Assembly: GCA_001916715.1 (NCBI GenBank)
Contig: MNSZ01000053.1
Location: 6,443-64,287 of the forward strand
Direction of reading: 5' to 3'
DNA length: 57,845 nucleotides
DNA from: Firmicutes bacterium CAG:24053_14
Lineage (GTDB): Bacteria; Bacillota; Clostridia; Oscillospirales; Oscillospiraceae
The position numbers and the translations under genes were made by a program. Every line of letters begins with the position of its first letter. The first letter of the stretch is position 1. Shown here one piece after another: positions 41,304-50,128 of this stretch. Under the pieces are notes generated by a model, which was given only the letters and a program-made list of their open reading frames with translations, had not been told where the DNA came from and searched no databases.

Positions 41304-42313
41304 CAGCAAGAAACAGTATAATACCCGTGTTTGTGCCGCATCTGGGCTGCCCGAACGACTGCGTTTTCTGCAATCAGCGCAGAATTTCCGGTCACATCGA
41401 GCCTGCCACGGCGCAAACCGTCAAAAATGCAATAGAAGAAGCGGCCGCCTTGACCCCACCGGGGACAAAGCGGCAATTGGCGTTTTATGGAGGCAGCTTC
41501 ACCGCCATACCCGAAGCGCGTCAGATCGAGCTTTTTGAGGCGGCACAGCCGTATCTTGCCGACGGAACTATAAGCTCCATAAGACTGTCCACGAGGCCCG
41601 ACGCGATTGACTGCACTGTGCTGAAGCGGCTGAAAAAATACGGAGTCACCGTCATCGAGCTTGGCGCGCAGTCAATGTGCGACAGGGTACTTGAGCTATC
41701 CGGCCGCGGACACGACAGTGCGGCGGTCGCGGATTCTTCAAGGCTCATAAAAGCCGCCGGCTTTGACCTCATTTTGCAGATGATGACCGGCCTTCCCGGC
41801 GATACTGATGAAAGCTGCATCGAAACGGCGAAGAAAATAATTGACCTTGCGCCGAACGGCGTCAGGATATATCCGACGGTCATCGTGCGCGATACGGTCC
41901 TTTGCGACATGTGGCGCGCCGGAACGTATAAGGAGCACACGGTAGAGGACGCTGTGCGCGTGTGCTCAAAGATAGTGCCGCTGTTTAATGAGGCAGGGAT
42001 ACCGATAATCCGCATGGGCTTAAACCCCACGGAGGATCTGTCTGGCGGAGATGCGCTCGGAGGTGCGTATCATCCGGCGCTCGGTGAGCTTGTCCATTCG
42101 CGGATAATGCTCGAAAAAGCGCGAGGGCTTCTTGCCGGAGTGAAGCCCGGAAGCCGAGTCGTTCTGGGCGTGAACCGTTCGGATGTATCAAAGATGATAG
42201 GGCAGCACCGCTGCAATGTGCATGCGCTCGTATCCGAGCTTTCGCTCAGAGAGCTGAAAATTCATGAAGCAAGTGTAAAAAGTGGCGAAATAAGCATTGT
42301 CAGTCTTGATTAA
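41300..42313 (+). CDS. Radical SAM protein, Elp3-like N-terminal type
   Basis: A 337-residue radical SAM enzyme. The cluster motif is GCPNDCVFCNQ (C-x3-C-x2-C, near residues 17-24), followed by FYGGSFTA and a GAQSMCDRVLELSGRGH stretch typical of the Elp3/YhcC-like branch. It lacks the acetyltransferase domain of full-length Elp3. Genes of this kind are common between rnc and smc in Clostridia; the substrate is unknown but may be tRNA. Its start overlaps the rnc stop by 4 bases. Confidence 0.87.
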   Translation: MTARNSIIPVFVPHLGCPNDCVFCNQRRISGHIEPATAQTVKNAIEEAAALTPPGTKRQLAFYGGSFTAIPEARQIELFEAAQPYLADGTISSIRLSTRPDAIDCTVLKRLKKYGVTVIELGAQSMCDRVLELSGRGHDSAAVADSSRLIKAAGFDLILQMMTGLPGDTDESCIETAKKIIDLAPNGVRIYPTVIVRDTVLCDMWRAGTYKEHTVEDAVRVCSKIVPLFNEAGIPIIRMGLNPTEDLSGGDALGGAYHPALGELVHSRIMLEKARGLLAGVKPGSRVVLGVNRSDVSKMIGQHRCNVHALVSELSLRELKIHEASVKSGEISIVSLD

Positions 42314-42367
42314 GACGGCTCTTTATTATAAAATACTACGAATGAACTTATTTAAGAGGTAAAACCT

Positions 42368-45300
42368 TTGTATTTAAAAGCACTCGAATTGCAGGGATTT
42401 AAGTCCTTTCCGGACAAAACAAGGATCACATTTGAAAAAGACGTAACCGCAATAGTCGGGCCGAACGGCTCGGGAAAATCTAATATTTCCGACGCTATCC
42501 TATGGGTCATGGGCGAGCAGCGCTCAAAGACTCTGCGCGGCGGAAAGATGGAGGACGTTATCTTTGGCGGAACCGAAAAGCGCGGCGCTCTCGGCTTTGC
42601 GCAGGTATCGCTGATTATAGACAACACCGAGCATATATTTGATTGCGACAGCACTGAGCTTATGCTCACGCGCCGCTATTACCGCAGCGGCGAAAGCGAG
42701 TATTACATAAACCGCGAGGCCGTGCGCCTTAAGGATATAAACAGCTTGCTTATGGACACCGGACTCGGACGCGACGGATATTCGATCATCGGTCAGGGCA
42801 AGATCGCCGAGATAGTTTCAACAAAAAGCTCCGACCGCCGCGAGGTTTTCGAGGAAGCGGCCGGCATATCGCGCTATCGCAGCCGTAAGGAGGAATCCGA
42901 GCGCAAGCTTGAAAAAACCGAGGAAAATCTTCTTCGCATAAATGATAAGATCGATGAGCTTGAGCTTCAGATCGAGCCGCTGCGCCGCCAGTCGGAAACG
43001 GCAAAGAAATATCTCGTCCTGCGCGACGAGCTGCGAGTGCGCGAGATATCCGTCTGGATGGCGACGCTCGATAAGCTGCACGCTCAGGCGCAGGTGATAA
43101 ACGCCGATTACGAAACGGCAAAATCGGAGCTTGACGAGGCTCACCGCAGCCTTGAAGCGCTCTATGCCTCGGCAGGAAGCATATCCGAGCGCATGCACGA
43201 AAAGGACATTGAGGCCGATAAGGCGCGCGAGCGCCTGTCGCAGACCGAGGCTAAGGCTGCCGACTGCGATTCACGCGCGGCTGTTTTGCGCGCAAATATA
43301 AAAAGCAGCGGCGAATCGGTCGAGCGCATGAAAAGCGATATCGCAGGAGCGCAGGCGAGGCTTTCCGAGATCGCCCGTCAGATAGATGATAACGGCGCCA
43401 AAGCCGATGAGCTTGCCGGGCGCATTGCAGAGCTTTCGGCAAAGGAGACAGGCAGCTCGAACGTGATAGAAGGCTGCCGCATGAAGCTGCAAAGCCGCGA
43501 AAATGCCGCCGCGCAGCTCAGAGAAAAGGTAAACCGACTCTCCGTTGACTGTCGAAGCATGGACGCGCGCATTCATATGCTCTCGGAGATGGAGAAAGAG
43601 TACGAGGGCTTTTCAAAAGCGGTCAAGACCGTTATGCGCGAATCGGGCAGGGGCAACCTGCGCGGAGTTCACGGTCCTGTCGCAAACCTTATTAAAACTG
43701 ATAACGAATATGCGCTCGCGGTTGAAACGGCTCTGGGCGCTGCGATGCAGAATATCGTCATCGACACGCAGAACGACGGCCGCAGCGCGATTGAAATGCT
43801 AAAGCGCCTCGATTCAGGCCGCGCAACGTTCCTGCCGGTGGACACCGTCCGCGGCAACATCATGAAGGATGCGCCGGTAAACGATCCCGGCTTTGTCGGC
43901 ATTGCGTATGACCTTGTCAGTTTTGATAAGCGCTATGACAGCATATTCGCAAACCTGCTCGGCCGCACCGTCGTTGCCGAAACGCTTGCCGACGCTGTGC
44001 GCATGTCAAAGGCAAACGGCAACCGCCTGCGCATCGTCAGCCTTGACGGACAGCTTATAAACGCAGGCGGCTCAATGACAGGAGGCAGCGCCGCGCGCGG
44101 AACGGGCATACTCTCGCGCGCAAACGAGCTTGAGGAGCTGAAAAAACGCAGGCTCACCCTTGGCAGACAGTATGATGCCGCTCAGATTGAGCTTGAAAAA
44201 TCGGTAAACGCCCTGTCGGGCCTGAGATACGAGCTTGACGCGGCGGTGGAGGAGCGCGCCGAGATCCAGCGCGACAAGGCCTCGTGCGAGGCCGAAAAGC
44301 GCGCTACAAATGCTGCAATAGAGCAGCTCAAGGTCCTGTCACAAAGTCTGTCGGGCGACAGTGAGCAGCGCCGCGCGGCGATCGAAAAAGCGCAGAGCGC
44401 ATGCGAAGAGATAAAGTCTCAGCTCGATGCCGTTTTGAAGCAGCGAGATGATATACTCGGCCAGGCTGAAAAGATAAAAGCAGAGATCGCGGAGATAAAC
44501 GCAAAGCGCCTTGAGCTTGAAGGCCGCAGAACCAAGGCCGATAAGGACAGCCAGGAGTCCAACCGCCGCTTGCTTGAGCTTGAGCGCAGCTGCGCAAGGC
44601 TTGAGCAGAAAAAGCTGTCGTCAGACCTTGAGGAAAAGCAGATACTCGATAAGCTCTGGGATAACTATGAGCTGAGCCATTCGGCAGCGCAGCAGCTGCG
44701 CCAGCCGGTTGAAAATCTGCAGAAGGAGTCGCGCGGAATAAGCGACCTGCGCCGCCAGATATCCGCCCTCGGCACGCCGAATATCGGCGCTATCGAGGAA
44801 TTTGAGCGCGTAAACACCCGTTATGAATTCCTGACCGGGCAGCGCAGCGATATTGAGAAAGCCAAGAAAGAGCTTTTGGGCATAATAAACGACGTAACCA
44901 ATGAGATGAAAGAGGTTTTCCTCGGCCAGTTCAAGCTCATTGACGAAAACTTCCGCGAGACCTTCCTTGAGCTGTTCGGCGGCGGTAAGGCATCGGTCAT
45001 CCTTGAGGATGAGAACGATCCGCTTGAGTGCGGCATTGAGATCAAGGTTCAGCCGCCCGGCAAAGCGGTGTCAAATATAAGTCTTCTGTCCGGCGGAGAG
45101 AAAGCGTTTGTGGCCATTGCACTGTATTTTGCCATCCTCAAGGTTCGTCCTACGCCGTTCTGCGTTATGGACGAGATCGAGGCCGCTCTGGACGAGGCAA
45201 ACGTTATCAGATATGCCGAATATATGCGCCGAATGTGCGATAAGACGCAGTTTATAGTAATAACCCATCGCCGAGGCACAATGGAGGAGGCAGACCACCT

Positions 45301-45388
45301 CTACGGCGTCACAATGCAGGAAAAGGGCGTTTCAAAGGTCATTGAGCTTGATCTTGACCAAGCGCAGCGCTCGATCGAAAATGACTGA
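42368..45388 (+). CDS. smc: Chromosome segregation protein SMC (short-armed)
   Basis: A 1006-residue ATPase of the condensin-like complex that organises and separates chromosomes. The N-terminal head has Walker A GPNGSGKS (31-38). Coiled-coil arm 1 spans about 168-410, the hinge about 411-585 (GVHGPVANLIK, GGSMTGGSAARG) and coiled-coil arm 2 about 586-835. The C-terminal head has the signature LLSGGEKA (near 906) and Walker B FCVMDEIEAALDE. The usual length is about 1190; the whole deficit lies in the two arms, about 90 residues each. The start is TTG at 42368, with AGAGGT upstream. Confidence 0.95.
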   Translation: MYLKALELQGFKSFPDKTRITFEKDVTAIVGPNGSGKSNISDAILWVMGEQRSKTLRGGKMEDVIFGGTEKRGALGFAQVSLIIDNTEHIFDCDSTELMLTRRYYRSGESEYYINREAVRLKDINSLLMDTGLGRDGYSIIGQGKIAEIVSTKSSDRREVFEEAAGISRYRSRKEESERKLEKTEENLLRINDKIDELELQIEPLRRQSETAKKYLVLRDELRVREISVWMATLDKLHAQAQVINADYETAKSELDEAHRSLEALYASAGSISERMHEKDIEADKARERLSQTEAKAADCDSRAAVLRANIKSSGESVERMKSDIAGAQARLSEIARQIDDNGAKADELAGRIAELSAKETGSSNVIEGCRMKLQSRENAAAQLREKVNRLSVDCRSMDARIHMLSEMEKEYEGFSKAVKTVMRESGRGNLRGVHGPVANLIKTDNEYALAVETALGAAMQNIVIDTQNDGRSAIEMLKRLDSGRATFLPVDTVRGNIMKDAPVNDPGFVGIAYDLVSFDKRYDSIFANLLGRTVVAETLADAVRMSKANGNRLRIVSLDGQLINAGGSMTGGSAARGTGILSRANELEELKKRRLTLGRQYDAAQIELEKSVNALSGLRYELDAAVEERAEIQRDKASCEAEKRATNAAIEQLKVLSQSLSGDSEQRRAAIEKAQSACEEIKSQLDAVLKQRDDILGQAEKIKAEIAEINAKRLELEGRRTKADKDSQESNRRLLELERSCARLEQKKLSSDLEEKQILDKLWDNYELSHSAAQQLRQPVENLQKESRGISDLRRQISALGTPNIGAIEEFERVNTRYEFLTGQRSDIEKAKKELLGIINDVTNEMKEVFLGQFKLIDENFRETFLELFGGGKASVILEDENDPLECGIEIKVQPPGKAVSNISLLSGGEKAFVAIALYFAILKVRPTPFCVMDEIEAALDEANVIRYAEYMRRMCDKTQFIVITHRRGTMEEADHLYGVTMQEKGVSKVIELDLDQAQRSIEND

Positions 45389-45399
45389 GGAGGCACACA

Positions 45400-46305
45400 A
45401 TGGGCTTTTTTGATAAAATGTTCTCCGGTCTTACAAAGACCAGAAAAAATATCGAGGATCTTGAAGAGGTATTCCGCAATTACGATATCGACAGTGAGGA
45501 TTTCTACGACGAGCTTGAGGAAATGCTGATAATGGCCGATGTCGGCGGCGAGACCACGGCGCAGATAATGATGGATTATAAGCGTATTCTGCTGCGCCGC
45601 TATATAAACAAGGGCAAAGCCGCCAAGGAAGCGTTTGTCGGATATATGCAGGACATGCTCGGCAATATGGACACAAAGCTCAAGCTTGACACCAAGCCGT
45701 CGGTTATCCTCATGGTCGGCGTAAACGGCGTAGGTAAGACTACGACCATCGGCAAGCTCGCGGCAAGCCTGAAGGCCGAGGGCAAGAATGTGCTCCTTTG
45801 CGCAGGCGACACCTTCCGCGCGGCAGCAGCCGAGCAGCTCGGCGTTTGGGCAGAGCGCTCCGGAGCGGATATCGTCCGCCACGAGGAGGGCAGCGATCCG
45901 GCAGCGGTGGTGTATGACGGACTGTGCGCGGCGAAAGCGCGCGGAACGGATGTCGTTATTATCGACACCGCCGGCCGTCTGCACAATAAGGCAAACCTCA
46001 TGAACGAGCTTAATAAGATAACGCGCGTTGTCCGCCGTGAGCTTCCCGATGCCGACATTGAAACGCTCATGGTGCTTGACGCAACGACGGGGCAGAACGG
46101 ACTTATCCAGGCAAAGCAGTTTCTCGAGACCGCCGGCATAACCGGCATAGTTCTCACAAAGCTTGACGGAACCGCAAAGGGCGGCATAGTGTTTGCGATA
46201 TCCAATGAGCTTAAGCTTCCCGTCAAGTATGTCGGCGTGGGAGAGGGGATAGACGATCTTATCCCGTTTAATCCTCATGAATTTGTGGAGGCGCTGTTTA
46301 AGTGA
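45400..46305 (+). CDS. ftsY: Signal recognition particle receptor FtsY
   Basis: A 301-residue SRP-family GTPase that docks ribosome-SRP complexes at the membrane. A short N domain (about 1-95) precedes the NG GTPase core with GVNGVGKTTTIGKLA, DTFRAAAAEQL, DTAGRLH and TKLDGTAKGG. It lacks the long acidic A domain, as is usual in Gram-positive forms. It follows smc by 11 bases. Confidence 0.96.
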   Translation: MGFFDKMFSGLTKTRKNIEDLEEVFRNYDIDSEDFYDELEEMLIMADVGGETTAQIMMDYKRILLRRYINKGKAAKEAFVGYMQDMLGNMDTKLKLDTKPSVILMVGVNGVGKTTTIGKLAASLKAEGKNVLLCAGDTFRAAAAEQLGVWAERSGADIVRHEEGSDPAAVVYDGLCAAKARGTDVVIIDTAGRLHNKANLMNELNKITRVVRRELPDADIETLMVLDATTGQNGLIQAKQFLETAGITGIVLTKLDGTAKGGIVFAISNELKLPVKYVGVGEGIDDLIPFNPHEFVEALFK

Positions 46306-46907
46306 AAAAGCTGATACTTGCAAGCAATAACGCAAAAAAGCTCAAGGAGCTGAAAGCAATACTGTCGGATATGGACGTTGAGATACTCTCTCAGCGCGAG
46401 GCAGGCTGCAACTTTGAGGTTGAAGAAACCGGAACAACCTTTGCCGAAAACGCATACCTCAAGGCAAAAGCGGTTTTTGACACGACCGGTGAGGCTACCG
46501 TTGCCGATGATTCCGGACTCATGGTGGACGCCTTGAACGGCGAACCCGGCGTTTACTCTGCACGCTACGCCCCCGGCGGCCACGATGCAAGCGATAAGGA
46601 AAAATACATGTATCTTTTGTCAAAGCTTGAAGGCGTGACCGATCGCAGGGCAAAATTCGTATCCAGCATCTGCTGCCTGCTGCCCGACGGAACGGAGATA
46701 CGCACCGAGGGCGAATGCCGCGGACAGATACTCACAGAGCCTCACGGCGAGGGCGGCTTCGGCTATGATCCGGTCTTCATGCCCGACGGATATTCCGACA
46801 GTATGGCCGTGCTCGGCAGCGAGGTAAAAAACAAGATATCACACAGAGCGCATGCGCTCGAAAAATTCAGAACGGAGCTTAGGAGAATAAATGGCACTGA
46901 CAAGTAA
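46302..46907 (+). CDS. rdgB: XTP/dITP diphosphatase (RdgB/HAM1)
   Basis: A 201-residue housecleaning enzyme that hydrolyses non-canonical purine triphosphates. It shows LASNNAKKLKEL, the ETGTTFAENAYLKA motif, VADDSGLMVDAL and the GFGYDPVF loop. It starts with GTG overlapping the ftsY stop by 4 bases and overlaps yhbY by 17 bases. Confidence 0.95.
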   Translation: MKKLILASNNAKKLKELKAILSDMDVEILSQREAGCNFEVEETGTTFAENAYLKAKAVFDTTGEATVADDSGLMVDALNGEPGVYSARYAPGGHDASDKEKYMYLLSKLEGVTDRRAKFVSSICCLLPDGTEIRTEGECRGQILTEPHGEGGFGYDPVFMPDGYSDSMAVLGSEVKNKISHRAHALEKFRTELRRINGTDK

Positions 46908-47199
46908 GCAGAGAGCCCAGCTCAGGGGACTCGCAATGACCGAGGATACAATAATCCAGATCGGCAAGGGCGGTATAACCGAAAATACGATAACGCAGGT
47001 AAAGGACGCGCTCAAAGCTCGCGAGCTTATAAAGGGCAGAGTTCTTGAAAACAGCCTGCTCACGGCGCGCGAGGCTGCCGACGCTCTGGCAGAGGCATGC
47101 GCCGCCGAAACCGTGCAGACCATAGGAAGCAAGTTCGTGCTGTATAAACGTAATGAAAAAGAGCCTAAAATAGCTCTTGTAAAAGATAAGAAAAAATGA
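46891..47199 (+). CDS. yhbY: Ribosome assembly RNA-binding protein YhbY
   Basis: A 102-residue CRM-domain protein associated with 50S assembly. It shows LTSKQRAQLRGLA at the N-terminus and the conserved IGKGG loop near residue 26. A basic C-terminal tail (KDKKK) is present. It overlaps the genes on both sides, in a rdgB-yhbY-nadD order common in Clostridia. Confidence 0.93.
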   Translation: MALTSKQRAQLRGLAMTEDTIIQIGKGGITENTITQVKDALKARELIKGRVLENSLLTAREAADALAEACAAETVQTIGSKFVLYKRNEKEPKIALVKDKKK

Positions 47200-48371
47200 G
47201 AATTGCAATTTACGGCGGAAGCTTCAATCCGCCGCACTGCGGTCATGCTGAGGCAGCCTATGCCGTGTCCGAACGGCTTAAACCCGATAAAATGCTTATA
47301 ATCCCGGCAAGCACACCGCCGCATAAGGAACTGGCCGGCGGAAGTCCCGATCCGGCAGAGCGCCTGGAGCTTGCAAAGCTCGCCTTTGCCGATATTCCGA
47401 ATGCCGAGGTCTCGGATATCGAGATCCTGCGCGAGGGCAAAAGCTATTCGGCCGACACGCTTGAGCAGCTTATGCAGCTTTATCCCGGCGCGGAGTTTAC
47501 CTTCGTCATGGGCAGCGATATGCTCTTCAGCTTTGAGGAGTGGTACAGATTCCGTTTTCTGCTTGAAAACATGACGCTCGGCGTTTTCTGCCGCAGCGAG
47601 GGCGAGGATGCACGCATCATGGAGCATGCCGACTATCTAAAACGGCAGTACGGCGCAAAATGCGTGTTTATAAATCACGAGCCTAAGCCGATGTCGTCGT
47701 CGGATATACGCGATATGCTGCCGAACAGGCGCGGCGCATCGTACTTGCCGGAGAGTGTTTACGCGCGCATAATCAAAAACGGGGATTATGACGCAAAGCC
47801 GGAGCTATACTGGCTGCGCGATAAGGCATATGCCATGCTCAGCCCGAAGCGTGTAGCTCACGTCGTCGGCTGCGAGGCCGAGGCCGTCACGCTTGCCAAT
47901 CGTTGGGGAGAGGACCCCGAAAATGCCGCGGAAGCCGGAATTCTGCATGATATTACAAAAAAACTTGTGTTATCCGACCAATTGATATTGTGCAGAAAAT
48001 ATGGTATTATAAACGACAACGCTGAGGAAGAAAACGTCAAGCTCCTGCATGCAAAAACGGGGGCTGCGCTTGCACGGGACCTGTTTAACATAAGCGACGA
48101 GGTCTATGACGCCATTCGCTGGCACACGACCGGCAAGCCCGATATGACGCTTCTTGAAAAGATCATCTACATGGCCGATTATATTGAGCCGAACCGCGAT
48201 TTTGACGGGGTGGACAAGCTCAGAAAGCTTGCGTATGAGGATCTTGATGAGGCGATGGCGCTGGGGCTTGAAATGAGCCTTGAAGATATTAGAAGCTATG
48301 GGCAGGAGCCGTATTATGCTACTGCCGATGCGTATAAGTGGTATTCAGATCATACCGCGCAAAAGCAATAA
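47196..48371 (+). CDS. nadD: Fused NadD nicotinate-nucleotide adenylyltransferase / YqeK HD hydrolase
   Basis: A 391-residue two-domain protein. Residues 1-~200 are NadD, which makes deamido-NAD: the GGSFNPPHCGH motif (7-17) and the C-terminal SSSDIRDMLPN are present. Residues ~205-391 are a YqeK-type HD domain (HVVGCEAEA, GILHDITKK, then HTTGKPDM), a family that hydrolyses Ap4A symmetrically. In most Firmicutes these are two adjacent genes; here they form one frame. It overlaps yhbY by 4 bases and precedes an LCP gene and rsfS. Confidence 0.93.
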   Translation: MRIAIYGGSFNPPHCGHAEAAYAVSERLKPDKMLIIPASTPPHKELAGGSPDPAERLELAKLAFADIPNAEVSDIEILREGKSYSADTLEQLMQLYPGAEFTFVMGSDMLFSFEEWYRFRFLLENMTLGVFCRSEGEDARIMEHADYLKRQYGAKCVFINHEPKPMSSSDIRDMLPNRRGASYLPESVYARIIKNGDYDAKPELYWLRDKAYAMLSPKRVAHVVGCEAEAVTLANRWGEDPENAAEAGILHDITKKLVLSDQLILCRKYGIINDNAEEENVKLLHAKTGAALARDLFNISDEVYDAIRWHTTGKPDMTLLEKIIYMADYIEPNRDFDGVDKLRKLAYEDLDEAMALGLEMSLEDIRSYGQEPYYATADAYKWYSDHTAQKQ

Positions 48372-48405
48372 CGGCAGGATGCCGACTTAGAGAAGGGAAA
48401 ATAAT

Positions 48406-49722
48406 ATGCAGCTATTCGGAGGCAAAAAGGGCGGCAAGCATACAGACAGCAGTAAAAATAACAGCGGCCGCACACCCGAGAGATACGACGATTATGATTA
48501 CTATGCAGAGAGCAAGCCGAGCGCGCCCCCTGCGCAGCCGGCCAATAAGGCTCAGAGCGGGAAAAAACAGAAAAAGAAGGGCAAGGCCGGAAAGGTCATA
48601 CTCATAATCCTGCTTTGCATTGTTGTCCTGCTTGCGGCGGCCTATGTTTACGTTGAGTATTTCATGGCTGCGCCCGACAGCAATGGCGACGGCATCACAA
48701 ATAACGATGATCCCCCGGTGAATACGGTTGACGGCAGAAAGCCCGGCGTGTATACGCTGCTTGTAGCAGGCGTTGACGTTGTCAGCAATAATACCGACAC
48801 CATTATGATCGGCCGGCTCGACACCGTAAATCATACACTCAATGTTGTAAGCATCCCGCGTGATACGCTCACGAACATTCAGCATGAGGTCAAGAAGGCA
48901 AACTCGGCCTATCATTATGCCGCGTATTATTCCGGCATACAGAGCAGCTCATATTACGGCTGCGACCCGATCAAAAAGATGCGAGAGGAGCTTATCAAGT
49001 CCTTCCTCGGCTTTGATGTTGACGGATACATTCTCGTTAATATGGATGCGGCAGAGCAGGTCGTTGACGCCATCGGCGGCGTTGACTTTGATGTTCCGCC
49101 CGGAATGAACTACGACGACCCGACTCAGGATCTGCACATTCACATCCCCGAAGGACAGCAGAAGCTTAACGGTGAGCAGTTTGTACAACTCATGCGCTTC
49201 AGAAGCGGCTATGCCGGCGGCGATATTCAGCGTATAGACATGCAGCACGAGCTGCTTATGGCCGTTGCAAGCCAGATGATAAGCCTCAAGAACATCCCCA
49301 ACCTCACCGAGGTCATCAGCATTGTGTCTGATAATATGGAGACGAGCCTCACGGCCGAGAACATGCTGTATTACGCTAAGGAGTTTTTAAAGCTTGACAG
49401 CGAGAACATTAAGTTCTACACTATGCCCGGCGATACAGGCGGCAACGTGTTCGGCGCAAGCTATGTGTTCTGCGATATTGACGCGTGGCTCGATATGGTC
49501 AATGAGTGCCTCAACCCGTGGGAGGCTAAGGTAACGACCAAGAACGTTAACATCGTCACCTATAAGGACGGCAATTTCTACTCCACGACCGGCGAACTCT
49601 CCGGCGGAGTTTCCTCGTTCTTGAATTACAGCTCGTCAAGCACTATGGGCATGGCGAATGTTTATACCTACACAAGCAGCCCAAGCACAACAAATTCAGG
49701 CAGTAAGGATGATAACGAATGA
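48406..49722 (+). CDS. LytR-CpsA-Psr (LCP) family protein
   Basis: A 438-residue membrane-anchored protein that probably transfers undecaprenyl-linked polymers to peptidoglycan on the outer face of the membrane. A basic, low-complexity cytoplasmic N-terminus (1-62) precedes one transmembrane segment (about 63-84). The LCP domain (about 115-320) has the catalytic-type SIPRDT motif and an RFRSGYAGGDIQRIDMQ region. A Ser/Thr-rich tail ends the protein. The start is ATG at 48406, with AGAAGG 9 bases upstream, the same spacing style as the two phosphodiester-glycosidase genes. The stop overlaps rsfS. Confidence 0.92.
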   Translation: MQLFGGKKGGKHTDSSKNNSGRTPERYDDYDYYAESKPSAPPAQPANKAQSGKKQKKKGKAGKVILIILLCIVVLLAAAYVYVEYFMAAPDSNGDGITNNDDPPVNTVDGRKPGVYTLLVAGVDVVSNNTDTIMIGRLDTVNHTLNVVSIPRDTLTNIQHEVKKANSAYHYAAYYSGIQSSSYYGCDPIKKMREELIKSFLGFDVDGYILVNMDAAEQVVDAIGGVDFDVPPGMNYDDPTQDLHIHIPEGQQKLNGEQFVQLMRFRSGYAGGDIQRIDMQHELLMAVASQMISLKNIPNLTEVISIVSDNMETSLTAENMLYYAKEFLKLDSENIKFYTMPGDTGGNVFGASYVFCDIDAWLDMVNECLNPWEAKVTTKNVNIVTYKDGNFYSTTGELSGGVSSFLNYSSSSTMGMANVYTYTSSPSTTNSGSKDDNE

Positions 49723-50081
49723 TGACACCAAACGAAGTCGTTAAGATAGCCGCCAAGGCGCTCAGCGACAAAAAGGGAAAGGACATAAAAGTCCTCAAAA
49801 CCGATAAGCTCACATCTTTGTGCGATTATTTCATCATCTGCACAGGTACATCTTCCACGCATATTAAAACTCTTATAGACGAGATCGACAAGGCAATGAG
49901 CGAGGCCGGCGAGCCTCCCATCCGGCGCGAGGGCTATCGCAGCGGAAGCTGGGTGCTTCTCGATTTCGGCTGCGTCGTGGCTCATGTGTTCACAGAGGAA
50001 GCGCGCGACTTCTACAAGCTTGAGCATCTGTGGTCAGACGCCGAGGAGATCGATCTCTCATCCCTTATAGGCCCCTGCTAA
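49719..50081 (+). CDS. rsfS: Ribosomal silencing factor RsfS
   Basis: A 120-residue protein that binds L14 on the 50S subunit and blocks 30S joining during starvation. It shows LCDYFIICTGTSSTHIKTL, the GYRSGSWVLLDFGCVVAHVF core and the EEARDFYKLEHLW end. It overlaps the LCP gene by 4 bases and precedes leuS. Confidence 0.95.
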   Translation: MMTPNEVVKIAAKALSDKKGKDIKVLKTDKLTSLCDYFIICTGTSSTHIKTLIDEIDKAMSEAGEPPIRREGYRSGSWVLLDFGCVVAHVFTEEARDFYKLEHLWSDAEEIDLSSLIGPC

Positions 50082-50128
50082 GGGGCATTCGGACAAGAAT
50101 ATAAAACTATAAGGGAGTTAAATTTTAA

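Noticed and set aside
50082..50128. Possible T-box or leucine-responsive leader before leuS
   Set aside because: Only 47 bases separate rsfS and leuS, too short for a T-box, and no terminator hairpin is present.
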